Shown piece after piece: positions 1 through 6,711 of a DNA stretch of 7,632 nt. The stretch covers positions 1 to 7,632 of the forward strand of contig DBWR01000017.1 in the NCBI GenBank assembly GCA_002309305.1, given 5' to 3'. The notes under the pieces were generated by a model. The model ran no database searches. It worked only from the letters and a program-made list of their open reading frames with translations, and was not told where the DNA came from. Position 1 is the stretch's first letter; each line of letters begins with the position of its first letter. The position numbers were made by a program, and so were the translations under genes. The stretch comes from Treponema sp. UBA1233. GTDB taxonomy: Bacteria; Spirochaetota; Spirochaetia; Treponematales; Treponemataceae.

Positions 1-109
1 AAAGCAAGCCCCGGAAGGCCCTTCCCCATGGGAGTCTGGATGGTCGGTGACGGCAATCCGGAAGAAAAAAAAACAACTTGCTTATTTTCCATTTCGATTT
101 ATAATTTAT
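1..109. other. Upstream edge region, GC-rich then AT-rich
   Basis: The first ~60 bases are GC-rich, and the rest is A/T-rich and promoter-like. Bases 13-25 form a compact palindrome (GGAAGG, C, CCTTCC). On the minus strand, bases 5-17 read TTCCGGGGCTTGC, one base longer than part of the palindromic repeat at 6561-6587, so a related repeat may lie at this edge. Two short open frames cross the region. One is minus-strand from an ATG at 92 and runs off the window (30 codons, no Shine-Dalgarno seen). The other is plus-strand 40-147 (35 codons), with GGGAG at 30-34 five bases before its ATG. Neither resembles a protein I know, and both could be chance. Confidence 0.4.
78..105 (+). promoter_or_regulatory. 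Candidate sigma-70-type promoter for the diguanylate cyclase gene
   Basis: TTGCTT at 78-83 and a perfect TATAAT at 100-105 are separated by 16 bases. Transcription would start near 110-113, at the ATG-ATG pair proposed as the start of the coding region, implying an almost leaderless mRNA. The stretch is AT-rich, so a chance match is possible. Confidence 0.4.
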
Positions 110-2083
110 ATGATGAGAACGGTAAAACGACTAGCCTTTGTTATTGACTACATAGAATCCGAGTATGCTCTTAAAATCTACTCCGGGGCATCAAAGTATG
201 CCAGAGAACACGGAATGGAGCTTATGGTTTTTCCTATAAGCAAGATAATGCAGAATACAAAGGAATATTCCTACCAGTCCCTGTCCATCGCCTCTCATCT
301 TACGCCTCAAAATGTTGACGGAATCATCTTTGTTGCCGGATCCCAGCTATCAAATTCAACAGCGGATTACCTGCGCTCATACATAAAATCTTTTGCACCG
401 GTTCCTTTGGTAAGCATCGGAAGTATAGTAAAAGACGTTCCTTCAATAATATGTGATGGAAAGCTTGCCTTTAAAAACTTAATATCCCACCTGATAGAAA
501 AACACAAATGCCGCCGCCTTGCACTCCTTGGTGTCAATGACACATCAACAGATGCATTAAGCCGAATCGAGGTATTCAAGGAAACATTGCATGAACACAA
601 CATTGCCTTTGACAAATCACTTGTCTTATACGGTGGATTTTCCTACGACCTTGCATACAAGGCACTCAATGAATATAGGAATCAAAAAGGCTGCATTGAT
701 TTTGACGCGATCGTGGCATTGAACGACCAGATGGCCTACGCTTCAATTGACTGGCTTCAGCACAACAGGAAAAAGGTTCCGGGAGATGTTCTTGTCACAG
801 GTTTTGATGATGAGCTAAGGTCTTCTTCAATGACTCCCACCCTTACCACGATAAATCAGAATTCGGAATTGCAGGGCGCCCTTGCCGTCGAGACTCTATG
901 CAGGATGTTTAAGGGAGAAAAAGTTGAAAAGCTAGGCCTGGTTCCCTCCGTCTCCGTATTCAGGCAGTCATGCTCATGCGTTCCCCTGTCCGACACGACA
1001 ATTTCTATTGATGAAAATGGAAAGGTCATACCCTACAACCCAAAGGAAATGATGTCATCCGTGGGCGAATGGTGCTTAAAGAGGACCCAGTTCACCCAAG
1101 TCGTTCACCTTTATACCGAAATGCAGAATGACATGACATTGAGCCAGTTCAGGAAACGGATAAACACGGATTTGATAACCTTAGGCATTTTGTCCGCCGC
1201 AGTTGTATTATTTGAATCTCCGATATCAACAGACAGGTTTGAATATTTCCCGCTTCCGTCAAAGGCTTTGCTATATTCAGCTTACGACAGATTCTCGGGT
1301 TACTGGCTTGGAGAACAGGAAACGCCAATTCCATTTAACCCAAGGGAAGCAATGATTCCTGAAGACACTTTTGCAAGCATGGATGAAATGCAGGTTCAGG
1401 CATTGTACAGGTCAACGACATTATTCGGCTACATAATCTTCAAACCGGGTGATTATGATTCAACGGTCTACACAATGGTATGCAAAATGCTTTCCAATGC
1501 AATTTCATCCGCAATCTCAATCACACGCGCGCAGGAAGAAAAAAAGGAACTGGAAAAAGAATACGACATTGCAGCGCATACATCTGTAACCGACGATCTT
1601 ACAGGCCTGTTGAACAGAAGGGGATTTTTGGATTACGGTCAGAAATCGCTCAGGGTTTCCCAGGTAACGGGACGCGGAGGCATGGTTCTCTTTGGGGACA
1701 TCGACGGACTCAAGAAAATAAACGACACATATGGACATTCCGCAGGAGACATCGCAATCAAGGCAGAGGCACAATTGCTGTCCCGGACATTCAGGCACAC
1801 GGATATAATCGGAAGACTTGGCGGTGATGAATTTGCAATCGTTGCCCCAAACCTTACGGAAAGGAAGCTTGACATTGCACGCAGGCGTCTTGAACAATAC
1901 TGTGATGAATGGAACAAAAACTCTGACCAGGAATTTGAGCTTGCAATCAGTCTGGGTTACGCAGTCTATGAACCATACGGAGATGAAAAACTTGACTCAT
2001 TGCTGGAAAAGGCTGATGCAGTTTTGTACAACGAAAAGAAAATCAAAAAAGCTTTTATGACTATTGAAAACTGTGAACTATGA
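110..2083 (+). CDS. Soluble sensor diguanylate cyclase (LacI/PBP-type domain + GGDEF)
   Basis: Predicted to make cyclic di-GMP from two GTP in response to a small cytoplasmic ligand. Residues ~6-290 (657-residue form) resemble the periplasmic-binding-protein fold of LacI-family regulators, including a VTGFDDE stretch near 229-235, but there is no helix-turn-helix. Residues ~291-470 are a less clear, possibly GAF-like linker, followed by a short charged coiled coil at ~475-486. The C-terminal GGDEF domain (~490-650) looks intact: DLTGLLNRRG, the metal-binding FGDIDG and KIND, GH.AGD, and the GGDEF signature at 571-575. An RxxD inhibitory site (R562-D565) sits five residues before the signature, suggesting product inhibition. 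No signal peptide or membrane segment is seen. An in-frame GTG at 47 would add a lysine-rich 21-residue extension; I prefer the ATG at 110 or 113 because homology-like sequence begins there. No Shine-Dalgarno precedes 110; GGGAG at 30-34 lies 12 bases before the GTG. Confidence 0.88.
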   Translation: MMRTVKRLAFVIDYIESEYALKIYSGASKYAREHGMELMVFPISKIMQNTKEYSYQSLSIASHLTPQNVDGIIFVAGSQLSNSTADYLRSYIKSFAPVPLVSIGSIVKDVPSIICDGKLAFKNLISHLIEKHKCRRLALLGVNDTSTDALSRIEVFKETLHEHNIAFDKSLVLYGGFSYDLAYKALNEYRNQKGCIDFDAIVALNDQMAYASIDWLQHNRKKVPGDVLVTGFDDELRSSSMTPTLTTINQNSELQGALAVETLCRMFKGEKVEKLGLVPSVSVFRQSCSCVPLSDTTISIDENGKVIPYNPKEMMSSVGEWCLKRTQFTQVVHLYTEMQNDMTLSQFRKRINTDLITLGILSAAVVLFESPISTDRFEYFPLPSKALLYSAYDRFSGYWLGEQETPIPFNPREAMIPEDTFASMDEMQVQALYRSTTLFGYIIFKPGDYDSTVYTMVCKMLSNAISSAISITRAQEEKKELEKEYDIAAHTSVTDDLTGLLNRRGFLDYGQKSLRVSQVTGRGGMVLFGDIDGLKKINDTYGHSAGDIAIKAEAQLLSRTFRHTDIIGRLGGDEFAIVAPNLTERKLDIARRRLEQYCDEWNKNSDQEFELAISLGYAVYEPYGDEKLDSLLEKADAVLYNEKKIKKAFMTIENCEL

Positions 2084-2118
2084 TTGAATCATAATCCAAT
2101 TGAACGAAAATCAGGTTG

Positions 2119-2151
2119 AAAAAAAGGGGCTGGCATTTTACCAACCCCCTT
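2119..2151 (-). terminator. Rho-independent terminator for the minus-strand secreted-protein gene
   Basis: On the minus strand an AAGGGGG-TTGG arm pairs with CCA-(G)-CCCCTT across a short A/T-rich loop (2124-2151, one mismatch or bulge). It is followed by seven Ts (complement of the A run 2119-2125). It lies 17 bases past the TGA of the 1042-codon gene. The plus-strand side has a poorer T tail (GTCATTTTA), but the same hairpin may also stop transcripts of the converging cyclase gene. Confidence 0.8.
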
Positions 2152-2168
2152 GTCATTTTATCAGATTA

Positions 2169-5100
2169 TCAGAACTTTGTGCGGACTACACGCAAACCGG
2201 CCATTGCAATTACACGGCGTTCTCCAAGTCCCGTCTTGTTTTCTGCAGGACGACCGTATACAGTGCATTCTTCGGCGATGTTGGTGTCGCTCTTTACGAC
2301 GCTGCTCCATGAACCACCGCGATGGATGTTGTTCCATGTCCACTCGGCCACATTTCCGCTCATGTCATAGAGTCCAAGGTTGTTGGGGCTCTTCTGCATT
2401 ACCTCATGTGCCTTTCCCTGTGATGCAACTCTTCCGCACCATCCTACGTTGTTGTAGTTGTCGCTTCCGGAATATTTGGTTCCACGGCTGGAGATTTTGT
2501 CCTTTCCTCCGCGTGCAAGATATTCCCATTCTGCTTCGGTCGGGAGGCGGTATCCGTTTGCCTTTTCGTCCATCTTGACCTTGGCGAGTACAGATTCATC
2601 TGTTGTATCATTGATGTAGTATTTTCCGGCAGAGTTGTGGCGTACATATGAACCAGAAAGCTTTTCCCACTGGGCGGGATTCTTTTCCATGTTGCCCATA
2701 TAGTAAACCGGCTCAAATCCTTCGTCGATGCTCCTGAGGTTGCAGTAGATGACGGCCTCGAACCAGTTGAGCGCGTATGCAGGATAGTCGGGTCCCTTTC
2801 CGTTGCGTGCGATTGGACAATATGGGTTGGGATCATTTGACTGACCGGCACCACTTCCAATTGAAGCCACACCGTAGTAGGTCATGTACTTTTCCCATTC
2901 CGCCTGGGTTGTTTCATGCTTGCACACATAAAGGTCCTTTATTTCGAATGTCTTTCCCGTGAACACTTTTGAACCGGAGATGGATTTTACGGTTGCTCCA
3001 GGTACATAGACAAAATTCTTTGAGTCAAACTGCTGTACAGTAACGGAAACCGATGCACCTCCCTTTGGCATTACAAATGAATGCGTTCCGTCTACAGAAA
3101 CCTTGTTTCCAGAACTGTCGGTAACCGTGAGTGTATCCAAATCGTATCCCTGGGCGAATTCAAAACTGAGCTTGACTTTTTCGCCAGTGCAAGCCTCTGT
3201 CTTGTCGCTCTTTATTGTTACGTTTTCCGCCTTGTTCAAGGTAACGGGATATGCCTTTGCCTTTTTGAATACTGCGGTAACAGTTACGTTTGATTCAGGC
3301 ATGATGAATGAACCAGATGCGCTTACTGCCACTGCCTTTCCGTTTGCATCCTTTGCGCTGTATGAGTCAAATTCCCAGCCGACGGAAGCCTTGGATTCCA
3401 GCCTGACGACTGCACCCGGTTTTGTCAATTTGACCTTTGCTTCTGCAAGTCCGTTTCCAGGATTGTCTGGAGCAACTTCAATTGAATAAGCGGACGGCGT
3501 TTGCTTTGCCTTTGTGCGCACCATACGGAAACCGGCACCTGAAGGAGTTGGATAAGACTCACGCTCAACAAGATTCCTTTCCACCGACAAATCCTTGTGG
3601 TAGAAACCGCGGACAACACGTTCACCGATTTTTTCTGCTCCGGTAACAGGAAGATTTTCCGGCATTTCGTCAAATGACACATACCAGTCCCAGCACCAGT
3701 TGGGGTTGGTTCCAGAAACTCCGTAGAACACGGCCATGTATTCCCATTCAAGTTCTGTGGGGAGCCTGTATCCGTCTGCGCTCATGTCCATCTTTATTCC
3801 ATTGTTCAAGGCATTGGATGGATCTGAAGAAGCGTAATAATATCTGCCCTGAGAGTTTACCTTGATGTTCGGTTCAACCAGAGCCCAGTCAGCAGGATCG
3901 CAAAGCTTGTTTCCCTTGTCCGAAATGTAATAGGCCGGAACAAGACCTTCGGCAATGCTCCTGAGGTTACAGTAGATTACGGCATCATACCATGTGGCCT
4001 TTGATACCGGAAGTGAAGCTCCCTTTCCTGATGTTGCACCTGAACCTGAATCGGCGAGTGTCGTACAGTATTTTTCGTATTCGGCAACTGTCGTTTCGTT
4101 TGCTGCGGCATAGAAGTCTGCAAGAGTTGCGTTTCTTGCGTAGGTGAAAACTTCGGAATACCTAACGGAATTTTTGACTGTGGAACCGCTTATCTCAAGC
4201 ATTCCCGATGCATCTTTTTTGGGAGCGGAGGAAACCACGGAAGACTTATTCTTTTCGTCAAATTTTTTCTTTAGGTCGGCGGCAGAAACTTTGCTTGGGT
4301 CAACCTTTACTTCTCCGTCTACAGAAACGCTTACACAGAGTGCCGGAACAAGACCTGCATCTGATGAGTTTACCTTGAGTTTTGAAAGTGAGCCCTTTGA
4401 GATTCCCAATACGGTCAGGCGGCTGTCTGAAGAAGTCCTGAGGTAATATGAAGTACCGTCGTATGCGGCCATTTCACTTCCCTTTGCAAGAGCATAGTCG
4501 CTTGGGTTACGGACGCTAAGGGTACCGCTCATGTTTTGAGAAAGCTCTCCGTCGCTCAAGAGGAAAACCTTGTTGAAGTCTGTTGAGGCAATCAGTTTTT
4601 GTGCGGAAGAATTGAATGCACCCTGAAGGAAGCCCTTGCCCTTGTAGTCCCCCTTCTTTGCGGTTGAACCTTTCTTTTCGTCAATTGAATAATATTCGGT
4701 TCCATTGAGGAATGCACCCGCCATGCTGTATTTGTAGTTGTTTTCCACAATCCCGGATTCTTTTCCGATTTTGCGTGTGGGAAGATCCTCTGGCTTTTGG
4801 TTTTCGGAAAGCTCCTTTGCCGGATAGAAGGGAACCACGTCAAGAACTGATTCAGCCACCAGAAGGGCCTTTCCGGTACCGCTGTAATCTTTGGCCACAA
4901 CACGCCACTTGATTGGTTCAACCTTGAAGTATTTTGTACGTCCAGATTTTGAACTTGAAACGGTTGAATTATCGCTGTAGTATTTTTTGGCACCGCTGCC
5001 GTTTTCGCTAAGCTTTGCGTACCATGCTCCGTCATCTCCCTTGTAATAGACAAAGGAACCCATCTTCATGGTTTTCTTTTCATTTATCGTTACCGAGGGA

Positions 5101-5297
5101 TTCTTTATGGTTTGGGGCCAGTCACCGAAATAGACATAAGTCGCTCCAGGACCCGCACTACCATCCGTACCCTTTGGAAGAACAGTTACGGTTGAATGAA
5201 ATTCATATTCACCGGGGCCAGATTTTGATGCGGCAACGGCAAAGACAGGAATAAACAAGGCAAGAATGACTGCGAATGAAATTTTTAATTTACTCAT
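2169..5297 (-). CDS. Secreted multidomain protein: DUF6273-like, two FGE-sulfatase-like domains, two beta repeats
   Basis: A 1042-residue exported protein. Residues 1-22 form a Sec signal peptide (Lys-flanked hydrophobic core, AVA-A cleavage region, no lipobox Cys). Residues ~51-325 resemble DUF6273 (YVYFGDWPQT, IKWRVVAK, VFLLSDGE, SDYALAKG, YYLRT, GLVPALCV). Residues ~375-596 are a first FGE/SUMF1-like domain (VIYCNLRSIAEG, GYRLPTELEWEY, GAGFRMVRT) with a shortened middle. Two related ~75-residue beta-type repeats follow (604-680, 682-757), each ending in a FIMPES- or FVMPKG-like stretch, similar in style to InlB B-type repeats. The second FGE-like domain (~758-1042) has GYRLPTEAEWEYLARGG, LYDMSGNVAEW, HRGGSW and GLRVVRT. 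Neither FGE-like domain has the catalytic cysteine pair, so a binding or structural role in the periplasm or at the cell surface is more likely than sulfatase activation. The ATG has AGAGGG (5303-5308) five bases upstream. It is monocistronic, with its own promoter and terminator. Confidence 0.87.
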   Translation of the reverse strand: MSKLKISFAVILALFIPVFAVAASKSGPGEYEFHSTVTVLPKGTDGSAGPGATYVYFGDWPQTIKNPSVTINEKKTMKMGSFVYYKGDDGAWYAKLSENGSGAKKYYSDNSTVSSSKSGRTKYFKVEPIKWRVVAKDYSGTGKALLVAESVLDVVPFYPAKELSENQKPEDLPTRKIGKESGIVENNYKYSMAGAFLNGTEYYSIDEKKGSTAKKGDYKGKGFLQGAFNSSAQKLIASTDFNKVFLLSDGELSQNMSGTLSVRNPSDYALAKGSEMAAYDGTSYYLRTSSDSRLTVLGISKGSLSKLKVNSSDAGLVPALCVSVSVDGEVKVDPSKVSAADLKKKFDEKNKSSVVSSAPKKDASGMLEISGSTVKNSVRYSEVFTYARNATLADFYAAANETTVAEYEKYCTTLADSGSGATSGKGASLPVSKATWYDAVIYCNLRSIAEGLVPAYYISDKGNKLCDPADWALVEPNIKVNSQGRYYYASSDPSNALNNGIKMDMSADGYRLPTELEWEYMAVFYGVSGTNPNWCWDWYVSFDEMPENLPVTGAEKIGERVVRGFYHKDLSVERNLVERESYPTPSGAGFRMVRTKAKQTPSAYSIEVAPDNPGNGLAEAKVKLTKPGAVVRLESKASVGWEFDSYSAKDANGKAVAVSASGSFIMPESNVTVTAVFKKAKAYPVTLNKAENVTIKSDKTEACTGEKVKLSFEFAQGYDLDTLTVTDSSGNKVSVDGTHSFVMPKGGASVSVTVQQFDSKNFVYVPGATVKSISGSKVFTGKTFEIKDLYVCKHETTQAEWEKYMTYYGVASIGSGAGQSNDPNPYCPIARNGKGPDYPAYALNWFEAVIYCNLRSIDEGFEPVYYMGNMEKNPAQWEKLSGSYVRHNSAGKYYINDTTDESVLAKVKMDEKANGYRLPTEAEWEYLARGGKDKISSRGTKYSGSDNYNNVGWCGRVASQGKAHEVMQKSPNNLGLYDMSGNVAEWTWNNIHRGGSWSSVVKSDTNIAEECTVYGRPAENKTGLGERRVIAMAGLRVVRTKF
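2728..2756 (-). repeat. Intragenic repeat copy 1, from duplicated FGE-like domain
   Basis: This 29-base stretch matches 3955-3983 at 27 of 29 positions. It encodes the VIYCNLRSI block of the second FGE-like domain. It is a conserved core of a duplicated domain rather than a mobile element. Confidence 0.75.
3027..3254 (-). repeat. Beta-type repeat domain 2 (residues 682-757)
   Basis: This encodes the second of two adjacent ~75-residue repeats between the FGE-like domains. Shared features are an early valine-rich strand, a GEKVKL- or GAVVRL-like strand, a GY or GW turn, a D-x-x-G-N/K-x-V hairpin, an F-x-MP stretch and a final V-T-V strand. It probably acts as a rigid spacer. The comparison with InlB B-type repeats is by pattern only. 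Confidence 0.6.
3258..3488 (-). repeat. Beta-type repeat domain 1 (residues 604-680)
   Basis: This is the first of the two related repeats. It begins with YSIEVAP and closes with FIMPESNVTVTAVF. The two copies are clearly alike in protein sequence but diverged at the DNA level, so the duplication is old. Confidence 0.6.
3955..3983 (-). repeat. Intragenic repeat copy 2, from duplicated FGE-like domain
   Basis: Partner of 2728-2756 with two differences in 29 bases. It encodes VIYCNLRSI of the first FGE-like domain. A related but more diverged stretch (VYCNKRSI) occurs in the lipoprotein gene at the right of the window. Confidence 0.75.
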
Positions 5298-5343
5298 AAA
5301 ATCCCTCTTGATACAGCTAGTTTTTTGGAATAATTTTCCGCTT

Positions 5344-5372
5344 ATTATACCATATATGAAACAATTTTTAAA
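5344..5372 (-). promoter_or_regulatory. Extended -10 promoter of the secreted multidomain protein gene
   Basis: The minus strand carries TGGTATAAT, a perfect -10 (5344-5349) with an extended TGn element. A weak -35-like TTTAAA (5367-5372) lies 17 bases upstream. The transcript would start near 5336, giving a ~40-base leader with AGAGGG (5303-5308) as ribosome site before the ATG at 5297. Confidence 0.7.
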
Positions 5373-5408
5373 TACCTAAGTTTCAAGAATGAGGCAACTT
5401 TGTTACTT

Positions 5409-5443
5409 AATTAAGAATTCAGAATGCATAATTAAGAATTGAG
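5409..5443. repeat. Period-7 tandem array, consensus AATTNAG (five units)
   Basis: Five contiguous 7-base units: AATTAAG, AATTCAG, AATGCAT, AATTAAG, AATTGAG. Units 1 and 4 are identical, 21 bases apart. It lies between the promoter of the minus-strand gene and the Rpn gene, in non-coding DNA. Confidence 0.7.
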
Positions 5444-5488
5444 ATTGTCGGGATGATGTGCTTTGTATCTTGCGGAATGGTGATTGAT

Positions 5489-5527
5489 AAAAAATTATTC
5501 AAAAATTTTTCCAAAAATTGTTAAAAA
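5489..5527. other. Phased A-tracts, probable intrinsically curved DNA
   Basis: A runs begin at 5489, 5501, 5513 and 5523 (5-6 As each), spaced 10-12 bases, near the helical repeat. Such phasing commonly bends DNA. It lies between the two period-7 arrays and upstream of the Rpn gene. Confidence 0.45.
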
Positions 5528-5545
5528 GCATGGGGGGCTGATACT
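5518..5545 (+). promoter_or_regulatory. Weak candidate promoter for the Rpn gene
   Basis: TTGTTA (5518-5523) and GATACT (5540-5545) are separated by 16 bases. An alternative -10, TATAGT at 5551-5556, lacks a good -35. A small inverted repeat, TACTA-6-TAGTA (5542-5557), overlaps both -10 candidates and could be an operator. All of this is in AT-rich DNA, so support is modest. Confidence 0.25.
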
Positions 5546-5564
5546 AATTATATAGTAGTGGACA

Positions 5565-5599
5565 GTTGAAAGTTGAAAGATGAGAACTGAAAACTGAAA
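5565..5599. repeat. Second period-7 tandem array, consensus RNTGARA (five units)
   Basis: Five contiguous 7-base units: GTTGAAA twice, GATGAGA, then ACTGAAA twice. The unit length matches the array at 5409-5443 but the sequence differs. The array ends 67 bases before the Rpn start codon and would lie in its 5' leader. Confidence 0.75.
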
Positions 5600-5654
5600 G
5601 ATTTTTGCTCTCTATCCATGTTTCAGTTTACGGCTGCCACAAAAGAATTATTAA

Positions 5655-5660
5655 AAGGAG
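5655..5660 (+). promoter_or_regulatory. Ribosome binding site of the Rpn gene
   Basis: AAGGAG lies six bases (all T) before the ATG at 5667 and firmly supports that start. Confidence 0.85.
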
Positions 5661-5666
5661 TTTTTT

Positions 5667-6512
5667 ATGGAAAAGTATGAGGATCTTCTGAAAAAGATTG
5701 ATAGGCTGACCTTCTCTGACGACGGAATGTTTCAGGCGGTAATGCGGGACCCGGAAATCTCTGCGGAACTGGTTGAACGTCTTTTGCACATCAAGGTTGA
5801 CCATGTGGAATATCCTGAACTGGAAAAGACCATTGCACCATTCTATTCAACAAAAGGTGTAAGGCTGGACGTTTATCTCAGGGATGCGGACAAAGTCATA
5901 GACGTTGAGCTGCAATCCTACCCGCTGGAAGAACCTGGAAAACGTACCCGCTACTACAACAGCATGGTGGATATCGACAGCCTCATGAAAGGACAGGATT
6001 ATTCAGAGCTCAAGGACTGCTACATCCTGTTCATCTGCAAACATGACCCATTTAAGGATGAAAACGATAATCCGTATAGACTCCCCTGTTACACCTTCAG
6101 CAACACGTGTAAGGAGAATTCTCTTGTAAATTTAAATGACAAAACCATAAAAGTGTTGTATAATGCAAGTGTATATGATAAGGTAAAAGACGAGCGTATA
6201 CGGGCTCTTCTCCGTTTCATCTACACAAATGATTGTGGTAAGGACGATTTCGCTAACCGTCTTTCAGCAATTGTTGACAAACTAAAAGAGAATGAGAAAT
6301 TCAGGAGTGATTATCTGGCCATGAATTTACATGACAGGGACATAACCAAAAGGGCAAGGCAGGAAGGTATTACTCAAGGTCTTCAACAAAAGGCTGTGGA
6401 TGCAGCAGTGACTCTTGTGAAAAAGTATAATGTTAATCCAGAAGCTGCAGCCAAAGATATGAATGCTCCATTGGAATTAGTTCTTGAAGAACTCAGTAAG
6501 GTAACAATATAA
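5667..6512 (+). CDS. Rpn-family recombination-promoting nuclease / putative transposase (PD-(D/E)XK)
   Basis: A 281-residue protein of the Rpn/PDDEXK-type transposase family. Visible landmarks are the N-terminal LTFSDDGMFQAVMRDPE block (residues 14-30), the predicted nuclease core with D68 in RLDVYL, D79 and the ExQ pair E81/Q83 in DVELQ, then the YYNSMVDIDSLMKGQDYSELK segment (97-116) and strand CYILFIC (118-124). The C-terminal part (~205-281) is helical, with the short EGITQGLQQ linker typical of the family before a terminal helix bundle. Known relatives (E. coli RpnA-E) are DNA endonucleases that raise recombination, and some have been linked to phage defence. Length is near the usual for the family and the reading frame is intact. 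No terminal inverted repeats or target duplication were recognised, so it is not shown to be a mobile element. It sits divergently from the gene on its left and converges with the lipoprotein gene on its right. Confidence 0.88.
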   Translation: MEKYEDLLKKIDRLTFSDDGMFQAVMRDPEISAELVERLLHIKVDHVEYPELEKTIAPFYSTKGVRLDVYLRDADKVIDVELQSYPLEEPGKRTRYYNSMVDIDSLMKGQDYSELKDCYILFICKHDPFKDENDNPYRLPCYTFSNTCKENSLVNLNDKTIKVLYNASVYDKVKDERIRALLRFIYTNDCGKDDFANRLSAIVDKLKENEKFRSDYLAMNLHDRDITKRARQEGITQGLQQKAVDAAVTLVKKYNVNPEAAAKDMNAPLELVLEELSKVTI

Positions 6513-6560
6513 AACTCAAGAAAACGAAATCTCTTTAAATTTGGGGTGTCTGGCTGGTTG

Positions 6561-6587
6561 GTCATTCCGGGCTTGCCCCGGAATCTC
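6561..6587. repeat. Short GC-rich palindromic intergenic repeat
   Basis: ATTCCGGG (6564-6571) and CCCGGAAT (6577-6584) form a perfect 8-base inverted repeat around CTTGC. It lies 52 bases past the Rpn stop, in otherwise AT-rich DNA. Elements of the form gtCATTCCgGGCTTG...CCGGAATctc are familiar dispersed palindromes in several bacterial groups. A T tract is missing, so it is not a standard terminator, although the hairpin could slow transcription or block 3' decay of the converging genes. Confidence 0.65.
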
Positions 6588-6627
6588 TATGATAAAATGC
6601 AGCCCCCTCTCTACCTTGCCACGTGCC

Positions 6628-6711
6628 CACTAGGATGTTACTGCGCGGTACCGCACTTACGCGACTGCGGAAGCCGTTAAATAATTTCCATACAGGTTTC
6701 GACAACACTAG
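6628..6711 (-). repeat. Decayed tandem copy of the 3' end of the lipoprotein gene
   Basis: Five words occur in the same order here and in the gene end at 6706-6796. Plus-strand CACTAG is at 6628 and 6706, CTGCG at 6641 and 6718, GCGGAAGCC at 6667 and 6729, ATACAGGT at 6690 and 6756, and GACAACAC at 6701 and 6789. The inner copy is shorter by about 4 and 22 bases in the last two intervals and has no matching reading frame. The two units share a border at 6706-6711. It looks like the relic of an earlier or duplicated gene end. Confidence 0.55.

Noticed and set aside
1..92. Minus-strand partial gene starting at 92 and leaving the window
   Set aside because: Thirty codons only, no Shine-Dalgarno, and part of it is a translation of the GC-rich repeat-like DNA. 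It is noted under the edge region and not called as a gene.
2172..2320. C-terminus of the 1042-residue protein as a second DGR variable region
   Set aside because: After RGGSW the codons are mixed (many Lys and Glu codons, few NNC), the spacing is different, and the end reads GLRVVRTKF with no variable-region pattern.
2100..2578. Several plus-strand frames of 70-142 codons across 2100-2580
   Set aside because: They are shadows antisense to the conserved second FGE-like domain and its terminator, without ribosome sites or recognisable domains.
5298..5666. Riboswitch or small RNA in the spacer before the Rpn gene
   Set aside because: The spacer is explained by a promoter, simple heptad arrays and A-tracts. 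No stable conserved hairpin or known aptamer core was seen.
5667..6512. Complete insertion sequence around the Rpn gene
   Set aside because: No matching terminal inverted repeats or flanking target duplications were found, and the palindrome at 6561 has no counterpart on the left side of the gene.
6628..6711. Could the decayed copy be the DGR template repeat?
   Set aside because: A template should be the same length as the variable region and differ only at its adenines. This copy is shortened in two places and differs at many other bases.
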